A stretch of DNA of 18,676 bases from JAZKFP01 sp040386355 (GCA_040386355.1 JAZKFP010000208.1:1-18676); one strand, 5' to 3'. Shown: positions 1 to 7,854, counted from the first letter of the stretch. Translations and numbers: made by a program. Notes: generated from the letters alone by a model not told the origin.

Positions 1-520
1 TTGCAAATGCTTCAACATCTACAACGCGTACGGTTAATCCTGCTAACGAAAGCGCGGTAACTCTGGAATCAACGTTTTCTGTTCTCGATGCGGCTAATAA
101 AACATTAACTCGATCAGGAGAGTTATCAGACAAGCCAATTACTTCAAAATCTAAGCTAACTTCATCAAGTGGATATGGAATGTATTGATCTGCTTCAACA
201 CGGATCTGATTTTCCATTTCCAAATCAGTTAATGAAGCATCCATTTCAATAATTTTGGTAATTACAGCAGAGCCTGCCACAGCAACAGCGGCTGTTCTAA
301 TGGAAGGTCGACATCTTTGAATGAGTTGAGTAATAGCTTCGGCAACGCCATCAACATCAGCAATATTTTTTTCAACTACAGCATCTGGCGGAAGCGGCTC
401 AACGCCATAAGCTTCCACACAATAACGACCGCCTTGTCGACCAAGTTCTAACAACTTTACAGATGTTGAACTAATGTCAATTCCTAACAAGCGATCCGAT
501 TTTCTACTGAACAATCCCAC
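1..520 (-). CDS. pilM: Type IV pilus assembly protein PilM, 5' part (cut by window edge)
   Basis: PilM is an actin-like ATPase fold protein on the inner face of the cytoplasmic membrane; it binds the N-terminus of PilN and anchors the PilNOP alignment subcomplex of type IV pili. Reading the minus strand from GTG at 520 gives an open frame of 173 codons that runs off the left edge. It begins MGLFSRKSDRLLGIDISSTS, the typical PilM start with the phosphate-1 loop (GIDISSTSVKLLEL), then AVAVAGSAVITKIIEM and a YIPYPLDEVSLDFEVI segment, all characteristic of the family. The GTG start is preceded by a purine-rich AGGTGG about 8 nt upstream. The remaining half and pilNOPQ presumably lie left of the window. 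The gene is divergent from ponA, the usual gammaproteobacterial arrangement. Identity is secure; only the 3' end is unseen. Confidence 0.95.
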   Translation of the reverse strand, partial: MGLFSRKSDRLLGIDISSTSVKLLELGRQGGRYCVEAYGVEPLPPDAVVEKNIADVDGVAEAITQLIQRCRPSIRTAAVAVAGSAVITKIIEMDASLTDLEMENQIRVEADQYIPYPLDEVSLDFEVIGLSDNSPDRVNVLLAASRTENVDSRVTALSLAGLTVRVVDVEAFA

Positions 521-789
521 GACTCACCACCTACTTCCCTATGGGTGCTCGACTGACTTGGGTAATACGTCTATTCCCTTCCTCTTCAGTAAATACTAGG
601 CATTCCAGAGGCGCAATGTTTTACAGTGAATTTATCCAGAAAGAATTAATCTATGTCATTAATGCATTAAATTTTTAAAAGATTTTATGGGATTTTTCTT
701 AGAGAGTAGAGAGAACAAAGCCCGCACTGCTACACTTCGCCACATGTAAAAATTTTATTCATATTTATGTAGAGCATTTCATTTATTCA
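521..789. promoter_or_regulatory. Divergent pilM/ponA intergenic region
   Basis: This 269-base AT-rich gap must hold the promoters for both pilM (leftward) and ponA (rightward). I could not pick a convincing -35/-10 pair for either side, and I saw no strong palindrome or repeat. The Shine-Dalgarno for ponA is poor (a GTAGAG lies about 15 nt before the ATG, too far to be convincing). Confidence 0.4.
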
Positions 790-3225
790 ATGCGAATCAT
801 TTCTTTCCTTATCCGTTCTCTTGTTCTGCTAGCCATTGCTTTAGCAGGAATTGTTGCTGCTTTCTTTGCAGGGCTAGTTCTATATTTCAGTCCTACATTG
901 CCGAGTGTTGATGGCTTATTGGATGTGAAACTTCAAACTCCATTGCAAATTTTTTCACAAGAAGGGTTAATAATCGCTGAATTTGGCGAAAAAAGACGTA
1001 AACCAATTACGTATGAAAATATTCCGCCACATATGGTTCAAGCAATTTTAGCAGCGGAAGACAGCGCATTTTTTACGCATCAAGGCGTAGATTTTACAAG
1101 TTTAGGGCGCGCAATTTTTGGATTAGTAACTACTGGCCATATTCAAACCGGTGGTAGCACTATTACTATGCAAGTTGCAAAAAACTTTTTTCTTTCCCAT
1201 GAACGAACCTTCGTTCGCAAATTCAATGAAATTTTACTAGCACTACAAATTGAGCGAGTTTTAGACAAAAAAGAAATTCTGGAACTGTACTTGAATAAAA
1301 TTTACCTGGGGCACCGTGCTTATGGAATCGGAGCTGCAGCGGATGTGTATTATGGCTCATCTATTCAAGATCTTGAATTGGCCGAACTCGCAATGATTGC
1401 AGGTTTACCTAAAGCCCCATCTAAATTTAATCCTATTACTAATCCAGAGCGGTCTATGATTCGACGAAACTGGATCTTAAATCGTATGTTTAGTCTTGAC
1501 ATGATATCGCAAACTGAATTGGATCACGCTTTATCAACCAAAGTTACAGCCTCTTATCACGGTTTAGCATCACAAATTGAAGCGCCACATTTTTCAGAAA
1601 TGGTCAGAAAATATATCGTGGATGAATACGGCGTAGAGGCTTATGAATCGGGCATGAAAGTCCACACCTCGTTGTCAGCTGATTTACAGAAAGAAGCCAT
1701 AAATAGCGTGCGTCGTGGATTGTTGGAATACAGTCAACGTCATGGTTATTTAGGACCCCGTCTACGTTTATCTGCCAATACATTAAATGCACCAGATAAA
1801 TGGCGCATTGAATTAAGTAAACAACCTCGAGTTGGTGATCTTTTTCCAGGTGTTGTACGAAAAATTGATCAGGATGCTTTAATTGTTGGTACAGAAAACG
1901 ACGAAGCATTAGAGATTGATTTTAAAGGCCACGAATGGATGCGACCGTACATTCATGCAGATCGACGCGGCCCCACTCCTAAAAATTGGTCCGATATTTT
2001 TACAGTGGGCGACATTATTTATGTTCAACCTAAATTAGTTGTGGTTGAACATAAAAAAAATGATGAGACTGAAACGAATGATGCGGAACCGATTAATACA
2101 GAAGAAATTACATCAACTGATGATTCCAGCACACTTGCTTGGCAAGTTTCACAATTACCCCAAGCGCAAAGTGCTTTAATTTCATTAAATCCAAATAACG
2201 GAAATATTGTTTCTCTGGTTGGAGGATTTAATTTTAATAACAATCAATACAACCGCGTAACCCAAGCCAAACGTCAGGCAGGTTCTGTTTTCAAACCCAT
2301 TTTATATACCACTGCGTTGGCGAGTGGTATGACTCCCGCAAGCATTATTAACGATGCGCCAATTGTGTACGACGATCGCAGCATGGAATCGAGTTGGCGC
2401 CCTGAAAATGCAGGCGGCGGATTTGGTGGCCCTACTCGTTTACGCGAAGCATTATTTCGTTCCAGAAATTTGGTATCCATTCGATTATTAAGTCGTCTTG
2501 GAATTAATCCTGTTGTGGAATTTGTAGAGAAATTTGGTTTACCTATTGAAGATGTGCCGCGAAATTTATCACTTGCACTTGGAACTGCTTCTTTTACTCC
2601 ATTGGAATTAGCGTCTGCTTACGCAGTATTTGCAAATGGCGGTTATCGAGTGACACCTAACTTTGTTAATAAAATAGAAAGCGCTGAAGGAAAAGTAATT
2701 TTTGAAAGAAAAGATGAAGAATTCACGTTGGACAATCAAGTATTAACGCCAGATGTTCATTTTTTAATAGAAAGTATGTTGAAAGATGTTATCACTCGCG
2801 GAACTGCCCAAAAAGCAAAAGAGTTAGGTCGTGGTGATGTTGCAGGCAAAACGGGAACCACTAATGATCAAAAAGACGCATGGTTTTCAGGTTATAGCCC
2901 TAATTTAGTAACAACAGTTTGGGTTGGATTTGATCAACCAACGACATTAGGTGCAAATGAATTTGGTGGTACTGCAGCACTGCCGATTTGGACGCAATTT
3001 ATGGCACATGCTTTAAAAGATTTACCTGTGGTAGAACGTCCAGTTCCTGAAAATATTGTGCAAGCTTGGATTGATCCAAGTAATGGTTATCGCACTGCAG
3101 AAGGTCAAGGTATTGTTGAATATTTTATTCAAGGTAGTGAGACTGTTGTTGCTCCTGAAATACCTTTAGAAAAATCTCCAAAAGCAGTTGGAGCTGAGCG
3201 TTCGGACATTGAAGCGTTATTTTAA
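790..3225 (+). CDS. mrcA: Penicillin-binding protein 1A (bifunctional class A PBP)
   Basis: This is a class A PBP that polymerises lipid II into glycan strands and cross-links them in the periplasm. The 811-residue length matches gammaproteobacterial PBP1A (mrcA, also called ponA). Residues about 5-33 form an uncleaved N-terminal membrane anchor. The GT51 glycosyltransferase domain (about 55-230) shows the catalytic AAEDSAFFTHQG motif (E90), GGSTITMQ (121-128), RKFNE (143-147) and KKEILELYLN. An OB-like insert typical of PBP1A covers roughly 310-450. The transpeptidase domain has the SxxK motif SVFK (499-502, nucleophile S499), SRN (558-560) and KTGT (687-690). All catalytic motifs are intact. 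The ATG at 790 is the only sensible start ahead of the anchor, although its ribosome binding site is weak. Divergent pilM upstream is the classical context. Confidence 0.97.
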   Translation: MRIISFLIRSLVLLAIALAGIVAAFFAGLVLYFSPTLPSVDGLLDVKLQTPLQIFSQEGLIIAEFGEKRRKPITYENIPPHMVQAILAAEDSAFFTHQGVDFTSLGRAIFGLVTTGHIQTGGSTITMQVAKNFFLSHERTFVRKFNEILLALQIERVLDKKEILELYLNKIYLGHRAYGIGAAADVYYGSSIQDLELAELAMIAGLPKAPSKFNPITNPERSMIRRNWILNRMFSLDMISQTELDHALSTKVTASYHGLASQIEAPHFSEMVRKYIVDEYGVEAYESGMKVHTSLSADLQKEAINSVRRGLLEYSQRHGYLGPRLRLSANTLNAPDKWRIELSKQPRVGDLFPGVVRKIDQDALIVGTENDEALEIDFKGHEWMRPYIHADRRGPTPKNWSDIFTVGDIIYVQPKLVVVEHKKNDETETNDAEPINTEEITSTDDSSTLAWQVSQLPQAQSALISLNPNNGNIVSLVGGFNFNNNQYNRVTQAKRQAGSVFKPILYTTALASGMTPASIINDAPIVYDDRSMESSWRPENAGGGFGGPTRLREALFRSRNLVSIRLLSRLGINPVVEFVEKFGLPIEDVPRNLSLALGTASFTPLELASAYAVFANGGYRVTPNFVNKIESAEGKVIFERKDEEFTLDNQVLTPDVHFLIESMLKDVITRGTAQKAKELGRGDVAGKTGTTNDQKDAWFSGYSPNLVTTVWVGFDQPTTLGANEFGGTAALPIWTQFMAHALKDLPVVERPVPENIVQAWIDPSNGYRTAEGQGIVEYFIQGSETVVAPEIPLEKSPKAVGAERSDIEALF

Positions 3226-3270
3226 ATAATACTTTTCGAATTAATTTCCTTTTCTTAACCATTTTTATTT

Positions 3271-3497
3271 TCTTAAAACACTTTTCAAATACTCAATCAG
3301 TACCAGGCAGCGTTCAACACGGGCGAAAGATTTTTGGCCCCTACAAACAATTATCACTTTCCTAAAAACCTCAAACTTTAACGTTAGCGTAGGGGCGAAT
3401 AATCATTCGCCCGCATGTACTTTTCCCCCGAAACACCTTTCATAAAATATTTGATTAGGGAAAACGCATGTGCGTTCGCAACATAACCAACTTTATA
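3271..3497 (+). repeat. Dispersed intergenic repeat, copy 1 (MITE-like)
   Basis: This segment aligns along its length, in the same orientation, with 6267-6487. Shared blocks include GTTCAACACGGGCGAA, GCCCCTACAAACAATTATCA and AATAATCATTCGCC, and the first 30 bases differ at only two positions. It carries two GGGCGAA...TTCGCCC hairpin cores (about 3321-3344 and 3389-3412). The right end (GGGAAAACGCATGTGCG) matches the terminal motif of the other copies, while the left terminal motif seen in copy 2 is degraded here. No ORF lies inside. The form is that of a non-autonomous miniature element; no matching transposase is in the window. Confidence 0.75.
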
Positions 3498-3524
3498 TTT
3501 GAACATCTTATCAACATAAAAGCA

Positions 3525-3557
3525 TGTAAATTTCCAAGTTCAACTTGGAAATTTACA
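3525..3557. promoter_or_regulatory. Perfect 33-base palindrome over the ATPase promoter
   Basis: The left arm TGTAAATTTCCAAGTT (3525-3540) and the right arm (3542-3557) are exact reverse complements around a single C at 3541. The right arm contains TTGGAA (3545-3550), a plausible -35 placed 17 nt before TATCTT (3568-3573), which is preceded by TG as in an extended -10. A protein bound to the palindrome would cover the -35, so an operator is the natural reading. A cruciform or terminator is possible, but there is no T-tract. Confidence 0.65.
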
Positions 3558-3573
3558 AAAACTTTGCTATCTT
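3545..3573 (+). promoter_or_regulatory. Putative promoter of the ATPase gene
   Basis: TTGGAA, a 17-nt spacer and TATCTT with an extended -10 TGC lie 35 nt before the start codon. This is a by-eye call. The -35 lies inside the palindrome described separately. Confidence 0.45.
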
Positions 3574-3607
3574 GTTGAAAAGATTAAATTTTTAGGTAGT
3601 AAAATGT

Positions 3608-4780
3608 ATGTTTGAACGTACTTTAAAACCCATTTTGTTACATGCCGCTAGCTCATTTCGAGTTTTATTGCTCACTGGGCCTCGCCAAAGCGGTAAAACA
3701 ACTTTATTACGAACGTTATTTCCAGATTTTCAATATCTTTCATTAGAATCACCTGATCGGTTGGAACAAATAAAAAGTGATCCGAGAGGTGTATTAAACC
3801 AAGCAACATTGTGGTTAATTGATGAGGCTCAAACCTATCCTGAACTCTTTTCCTATATTCAAGAATACGTAGATGATCCTAATAAAAATTATCGGTTTAT
3901 ATTATCAGGTTCACAAAATTTTTTATTAGCGGAAAAAGTCAGTCAGAGCTTGGCTGGTAGAGTTGCAATATTAGAATTACTACCTCTGAGCTATTCAGAA
4001 TTTGCCACTCATCCACATCTTGAACCGTTGCCTCTATGGCATTATTTATTTAAAGGTAGCTATCCAAGGCCTTACCAAGAAAAAATTGATACTTATTTAT
4101 GGTATGAAAGTTATTTACGCACGTACTTGGAGCGAGACGTACGCCAATTAATTAACGTAAAAGATTTAAGCAAATTTCAGTTATTTTTAAGATTGTGTGC
4201 GGGCCGTCATGGTCAATTGATCAATCTAAATTCTATGAGCAATGATTGCGGCGTTTCTCAAACGACGCTAACGCAGTGGTTAAGTATTCTTGAACAAAGC
4301 TATGTACTTTTTCGACTACAGCCTTATTTTAAAAATTTTAATAAACGACTAGTGAAAACACCTAAACTTTATTTTTATGATACCGCGCTTGTGTGTCATC
4401 TTCTAAATATAGATAGCGCGGAACACCTTTCTTTGCACAGTGCACGCGGTGCAATTTTTGAAGGTTTTGTTATCACAGAAACAATTAAGCATTTTTTAAA
4501 TCAAGGTAAGCGCGCTCCAGTTTTCTTCTGGCGTGACCATGCTGGGCTTGAACTTGATTTACTAATCGAATTGGGAAACTCTCTAACAGCGATTGAAATT
4601 AAGTCTTCAGAAACTTATACGTCTGAATTATTGAAAGGCTTAAAAAAATGGATTCAGATTGCTTCAAATGCACACATTAAATCTGCACTGATTTATGCTG
4701 GAGCAGATAGCATGACTACAGAAAAAATTAATATAGTGCCTTGGCAAAAAACTGATGATTATTTACTTAAGGGAAAATAG
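3608..4780 (+). CDS. AAA_14 / DUF4143 family ATP-binding protein
   Basis: This 390-residue protein has the AAA_14 plus DUF4143 architecture of a large, mostly uncharacterised, frequently transferred bacterial ATPase family. The ATPase part shows Walker A GPRQSGKTT (24-32), Walker B LWLIDEAQ (68-75) and a sensor-1-like LSGSQN (99-104). A winged-helix-like segment lies near 204-240. The C-terminal part has the GAIFEGFVITE motif (281-291) followed by FFWRDHAGLELDLLIE and AIEIKSS. These give D317, E330 and K332, a PD-(D/E)XK nuclease-like signature typical of DUF4143. The ATG at 3608 has AGGTAG 8 nt upstream; a nearby ATG at 3604 is out of frame. The 3' end overlaps the convergent C39-like gene by 18 bp. 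Cellular role is unknown. The palindrome at its promoter suggests tight or autogenous control. Confidence 0.9.
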   Translation: MFERTLKPILLHAASSFRVLLLTGPRQSGKTTLLRTLFPDFQYLSLESPDRLEQIKSDPRGVLNQATLWLIDEAQTYPELFSYIQEYVDDPNKNYRFILSGSQNFLLAEKVSQSLAGRVAILELLPLSYSEFATHPHLEPLPLWHYLFKGSYPRPYQEKIDTYLWYESYLRTYLERDVRQLINVKDLSKFQLFLRLCAGRHGQLINLNSMSNDCGVSQTTLTQWLSILEQSYVLFRLQPYFKNFNKRLVKTPKLYFYDTALVCHLLNIDSAEHLSLHSARGAIFEGFVITETIKHFLNQGKRAPVFFWRDHAGLELDLLIELGNSLTAIEIKSSETYTSELLKGLKKWIQIASNAHIKSALIYAGADSMTTEKINIVPWQKTDDYLLKGK

Positions 4781-5671
4781 CTTGTCGCGAAAACTTTCAG
4801 CGTTTTTTAATCCAACTTCCAACAACAGTGTTGCCTCATCATTTTTTTTCTGTTCTTGCAATATTTGAATTGCATTAAAATATGCGGCTCCATTTTTTGG
4901 ATTTAATTCAATTGCTTTTTCAAACGCGTGATAGGCTTCGTCAGGCAATTTATTGGCGTAAGCTGTATTACCTCGCCCCATCCATAACAGTGCTGAATTA
5001 GAAAACTTCGCCGTTGCAGCGCGATAGGTTTGCAGGGCTTTTTCATTTTGGCTTGCACGTTCTAACCCAATTGCCGATTGTAAAATATCCTCAGCGCTCG
5101 CACTAATTGGCAGGTGATTAGGTTGTGTTACTACCATTCCCCATTTACCACCGCGATACCATTGCATTAGTAAATGTTGTAGTGCAATTTCTTCCTGCGG
5201 TTTAATGCTATTTATCCAGGCAATTTCTCGCTCAACATCGAAACCCGTAGCAACTGTATAATGCCATTTAGGCCAAGCTTTTACGCCAAGATTTAATAAT
5301 AAAATTACTGGTTGACCATTGTTTAATTCTTTAAATAACGCTTCAGGCGTATATAGGGTTGTTGCAAGTAAACCTTGGCGACGTGCAGCCGTTAACATAT
5401 CTTGCTGCAAACTTCCTTTTAATCCGCTGGTATACACTTGTGCTTCTAATTGTTTAAAATTTACCGGTTTTTTAACGTGTTCCATTGCCATAGCTAACGC
5501 AGTTGGGCCACATAGATCATCACGCTGTGCATAAAATGGAACTTGAATTTGAACAGATTTTTGATAAGGTCGAAGATCGATGGTGTGTTTTTTAGAATCA
5601 ACAGGTAGAACTGAGCAAGCGGTAACAATGCAGATTAAAATTAAAAAAATAAATCGAGAAAAAAAATACAT
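4763..5671 (-). CDS. PA2778-family C39-like cysteine peptidase, TPR lipoprotein
   Basis: This 302-residue predicted lipoprotein has a short hydrophobic signal ending IVTAC, with C19 as the lipidated cysteine. It is followed by a papain-fold C39-like domain (about 40-185). The peptidase motif is AQRDDLCGPTALAMAM, with oxyanion Gln49 and nucleophile Cys54. The catalytic His137 (KWHYTVATGFD) and an acidic/Asn partner around D145-N154 follow. Two to three TPR-like helices (about 195-290; AYHAFEKAIELNPKNGAAYF is a clear TPR) complete it. This matches the PA2778 family, normally paired with a PA2779-type protein, which is exactly what lies upstream. Substrate and function are not established. It has no obvious Shine-Dalgarno. 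Its 3' end overlaps the ATPase gene tail by 18 bp (convergent). Confidence 0.88.
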   Translation of the reverse strand: MYFFSRFIFLILICIVTACSVLPVDSKKHTIDLRPYQKSVQIQVPFYAQRDDLCGPTALAMAMEHVKKPVNFKQLEAQVYTSGLKGSLQQDMLTAARRQGLLATTLYTPEALFKELNNGQPVILLLNLGVKAWPKWHYTVATGFDVEREIAWINSIKPQEEIALQHLLMQWYRGGKWGMVVTQPNHLPISASAEDILQSAIGLERASQNEKALQTYRAATAKFSNSALLWMGRGNTAYANKLPDEAYHAFEKAIELNPKNGAAYFNAIQILQEQKKNDEATLLLEVGLKNAESFRDKLFSLK

Positions 5672-5699
5672 TAGGTAGCAAAAATCTTAAGAAGATGTA

Positions 5700-5737
5700 A
5701 AAACGTCAAAATAAAAATAAATTTACTTTGACGTTTT
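5700..5737 (-). terminator. Hairpin between the PA2779-like and PA2778-like genes
   Basis: AAAACGTCAAA (5700-5710) and TTTGACGTTTT (5727-5737) form an 11-bp perfect stem with a 16-nt loop. On the minus strand it lies after the PA2779-like stop and before the C39-like start. With a T-rich distal arm, it could act as an attenuator or partial terminator setting the ratio of the two products. It is low in GC, so it may instead be a processing site. Confidence 0.4.
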
Positions 5738-5760
5738 ATTAGGATAACTAGATTTAAAAA

Positions 5761-6144
5761 TTAATTAATCGGTTTTACAAAACTAAAGACGTCGGTTACG
5801 CCTAAAATATCAGTGATTAATAAAACCAAGAATACAAATACGACTGCACCAACGATATTTGCACCTGCAGGCATATCAGCAAGTTGTTTATCGAGTTGCG
5901 CTAATTGTGCTTGGGTCATTGCATTAACTCTGGCTTGAGCTTCAGCAACACTGATTCCCTTTTCAATCAAAGCAGCTTGTACATCTGAACGGTTTAGTGC
6001 ATTTTTCAACGCAGAAGATTGCTCAACTTCCACAGCAGATTCAGTAGAAATTAAAGCACTGCTTGCTTGAGCTACTCCAACTAATGAGGTGCTCCAAATC
6101 ACACTACTTGCTAAGGCGATATGTAAAAGTTGTCGACCTGTCAT
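5761..6144 (-). CDS. PA2779-family small membrane protein
   Basis: This 127-residue protein has a cleavable-looking signal peptide (MTGRQLLHIALASSVIW, probable cleavage after AQA at residue 27). A helical, charged middle carries NRSDVQAALIEKGISVAEAQ and LAQLDKQLADMP, followed by one C-terminal membrane segment (about 97-117). The layout and sequence are those of the PA2779 family, which occurs next to PA2778-type C39-like peptidases. It may be the partner or substrate of the downstream peptidase; this is inference. GAGG 8 nt before the ATG supports the start. Confidence 0.85.
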   Translation of the reverse strand: MTGRQLLHIALASSVIWSTSLVGVAQASSALISTESAVEVEQSSALKNALNRSDVQAALIEKGISVAEAQARVNAMTQAQLAQLDKQLADMPAGANIVGAVVFVFLVLLITDILGVTDVFSFVKPIN

Positions 6145-6194
6145 ATGAGAATCCTCTTTTCTTAAATGCTTCGATGGGCTTTTTTGCTAGAAGC

Positions 6195-6217
6195 CTGTTT
6201 AGAATGAATCTAAACAG
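6195..6217. promoter_or_regulatory. 9-bp inverted repeat upstream of the PA2779-like gene
   Basis: CTGTTTAGA (6195-6203) and TCTAAACAG (6209-6217) are exact reverse complements with a 5-nt spacer. They lie about 50 nt upstream of the PA2779-like start. The position fits an operator or leader hairpin; no regulator is assigned. Confidence 0.4.
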
Positions 6218-6246
6218 ACAATCAACTATAGATTAAATTCCATCTA

Positions 6247-6487
6247 TACCAAATGCCTATAGAATTTCCTAAAACACTTTTCAAATATTCAATCAGGAAC
6301 AGGCCTTGTTCAACACGGGCGAATAATTATTCGCCCCTACAAACAATTATCAATTTCCAAAAAATATAAAAATCTCTAACGATTACCGTAGGGGCAAATA
6401 ATCATTCGCCGGCATGTACTTTCCATGATTCATAAAACATTTCACCATGGAAAACTCATGTGCGCTTGGTACATACCAATTCCATAT
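6247..6487 (+). repeat. Dispersed intergenic repeat, copy 2 (MITE-like, with terminal inverted repeats)
   Basis: This is the fuller copy of the element. The left end TACCAAATGCCTATAGAATT.. (6247-6269) and the right end (6449-6471) are imperfect inverted repeats sharing TACCAA, GC, AT and TTTCC. By eye 15 of 23 positions match. The interior carries two hairpin cores, GGGCGAATAATTATTCGCCC (6317-6336) and a related one at 6388-6410. It aligns with copy 1 in the same orientation. Confidence 0.75.
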
Positions 6488-6496
6488 AAAATAATA

Positions 6497-7822
6497 TTAA
6501 TTAGTAAAATCATCTGGAACTTCAAGATTGGAGGTATCAACCGGTGGTCGGTGAATATTTGGATGAACTTCATTGATGGTATTGACTGGGTAGTGAGCAG
6601 GATAAGGACGGCGCGCAACACCGGTATCAACCGCCGCTCGTGCAACTGCAGCAGACACACGTGGTAATAAACGTGGATCCATTGGTTTTGGAATTATATA
6701 TTCAGGTCCAAACTCAAGATGCAATCCGTCATACGCCTTCTGTACGCTCAACGGAACAGTTTCTTTTGCAATTTCACGAATCGCATGAACCGCTGCCATT
6801 TTCATTTCTTCATTAATTTGGCTTGCACGTACATCCAATGCGCCGCGAAAAATATATGGGAATCCCAATACATTATTCACTTGGTTTGGATAATCACTAC
6901 GGCCGGTCGCGATAATAATATCAGGACGAATAGCGCGTGCTAATTCTGGACGAATTTCAGGATCTGGATTCGCCAGCGCAAAAATAACTGCTTTTGGTGC
7001 CATTTTATTCAGCAAATCTGGAGATAATAAATTTGCACTGGAAACTCCGATAAATACATCGGCGTCTTCTAATGCATCTTCTAATGTACGTTTTGGCGTT
7101 GGATGTGCAAACGCAGACTTGTATTGATTTAAATCATCACGCTCTGAGTGGATTACACCTTTACGGTCCAACATATAAATGTTTTCGATGCGCGCGCCTA
7201 ATTTAATTAATAATTTGATCGATGCAACACCAGCAGCACCTGCACCAACACACACAATTCGAGCTTCTTCCAAAGTTTTACCTTGCAGCTCTAACGCGTT
7301 TAATAAGCCGGCAGCAACAATAATTGCAGTACCGTGTTGATCATCATGAAACACTGGAATATTGCATCGATCAATTAGAAATTTTTCGATTTCAAAACAT
7401 TCTGGTGCTTTAATATCTTCGAGATTAATGCCACCAAAGGTCAATGCAATACGTTCAACCGTTTCGATAAATTGCAGTGGCGTGTCTACTTTAACTTCGA
7501 TGTCGAAAACATCAATGCCTGCAAATTGTTTGAATAAAACACCTTTGCCTTCCATTACCGGTTTACTTGCAAGCGGTCCTAAGTCACCTAAACCTAAAAT
7601 GGCACTACCGTCGCTGATTACTGCAACCAAATTACTTTTATTGGTATAGCGATACGATAGATCTTCGTTTTCAGCAATTGCTCGAACCGGTTCTGCAACC
7701 CCTGGGCTGTACGCGAGCGCTAAGTCGCGTGCTGTTTCTGTTGGCTTCGTCAATTCAACACTTAACTTCCCAGGTCTTGGGTAAGCGTGATAATCCAGCG
7801 CCGCCTGTTTAAAATCACTCAT
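6497..7822 (-). CDS. maeB: Malic enzyme, short form without phosphotransacetylase domain
   Basis: This enzyme oxidatively decarboxylates malate to pyruvate with reduction of NAD(P), a cytosolic anaplerotic/NADPH step. The 441 residues correspond to the malic-enzyme part only; the long E. coli-type MaeB carries an extra C-terminal phosphotransacetylase-like domain that is absent here. Visible residues are the catalytic Tyr38 (LAYSPGVAEP), Lys93 (VMEGKGVLF), the metal ligands E135-D136 (NLEDIKAPECFEIE) and D160-D161 (FHDDQHGT), and the dinucleotide loop GAGAAG (193-198). NADP preference cannot be proven by eye. GGAG 8 nt before the ATG supports the start. It lies downstream of rpmE in the same direction and may be cotranscribed. 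The ponA-malic enzyme-rpmE neighbourhood resembles that of Pseudomonas. Confidence 0.93.
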   Translation of the reverse strand: MSDFKQAALDYHAYPRPGKLSVELTKPTETARDLALAYSPGVAEPVRAIAENEDLSYRYTNKSNLVAVISDGSAILGLGDLGPLASKPVMEGKGVLFKQFAGIDVFDIEVKVDTPLQFIETVERIALTFGGINLEDIKAPECFEIEKFLIDRCNIPVFHDDQHGTAIIVAAGLLNALELQGKTLEEARIVCVGAGAAGVASIKLLIKLGARIENIYMLDRKGVIHSERDDLNQYKSAFAHPTPKRTLEDALEDADVFIGVSSANLLSPDLLNKMAPKAVIFALANPDPEIRPELARAIRPDIIIATGRSDYPNQVNNVLGFPYIFRGALDVRASQINEEMKMAAVHAIREIAKETVPLSVQKAYDGLHLEFGPEYIIPKPMDPRLLPRVSAAVARAAVDTGVARRPYPAHYPVNTINEVHPNIHRPPVDTSNLEVPDDFTN

Positions 7823-7834
7823 TCATTACTCTCC

Positions 7835-7854
7835 ACGCTTGCCCAGGTGGGCGT
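7835..7854 (-). promoter_or_regulatory. Compact hairpin directly upstream of the malic-enzyme RBS
   Basis: GCCCAGGTGGGC (7841-7852), nested in ACGC...GCGT, abuts the CTCC (GGAG on the minus strand, 7831-7834) that serves as ribosome binding site. It could influence translation initiation. It is short and could be chance. Confidence 0.3.

Larger units (their letters stand above)
3226..3607. other. Non-coding gap after ponA: repeat copy plus ATPase promoter
   Basis: This 382-base stretch has no gene. It holds an AT-rich ponA trailer with no clear intrinsic terminator, one copy of a ~227-bp dispersed repeat (3271-3497), a perfect 16-bp-arm palindrome (3525-3557) and the likely promoter of the ATPase gene. 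Confidence 0.7.
6145..6496. other. Non-coding gap between the malic enzyme and the PA2779-like gene
   Basis: This 352-base gap contains a short inverted repeat near the PA2779-like gene (6195-6217) and repeat copy 2 (6247-6487). That copy ends just before the malic-enzyme stop. No small gene with a credible start was found. Confidence 0.65.

Noticed and set aside
6425..6667. Plus-strand frame across the repeat and the 3' end of the malic enzyme gene
   Set aside because: It starts inside the dispersed repeat and runs antisense to the malic enzyme gene; no domain or start signal supports it.
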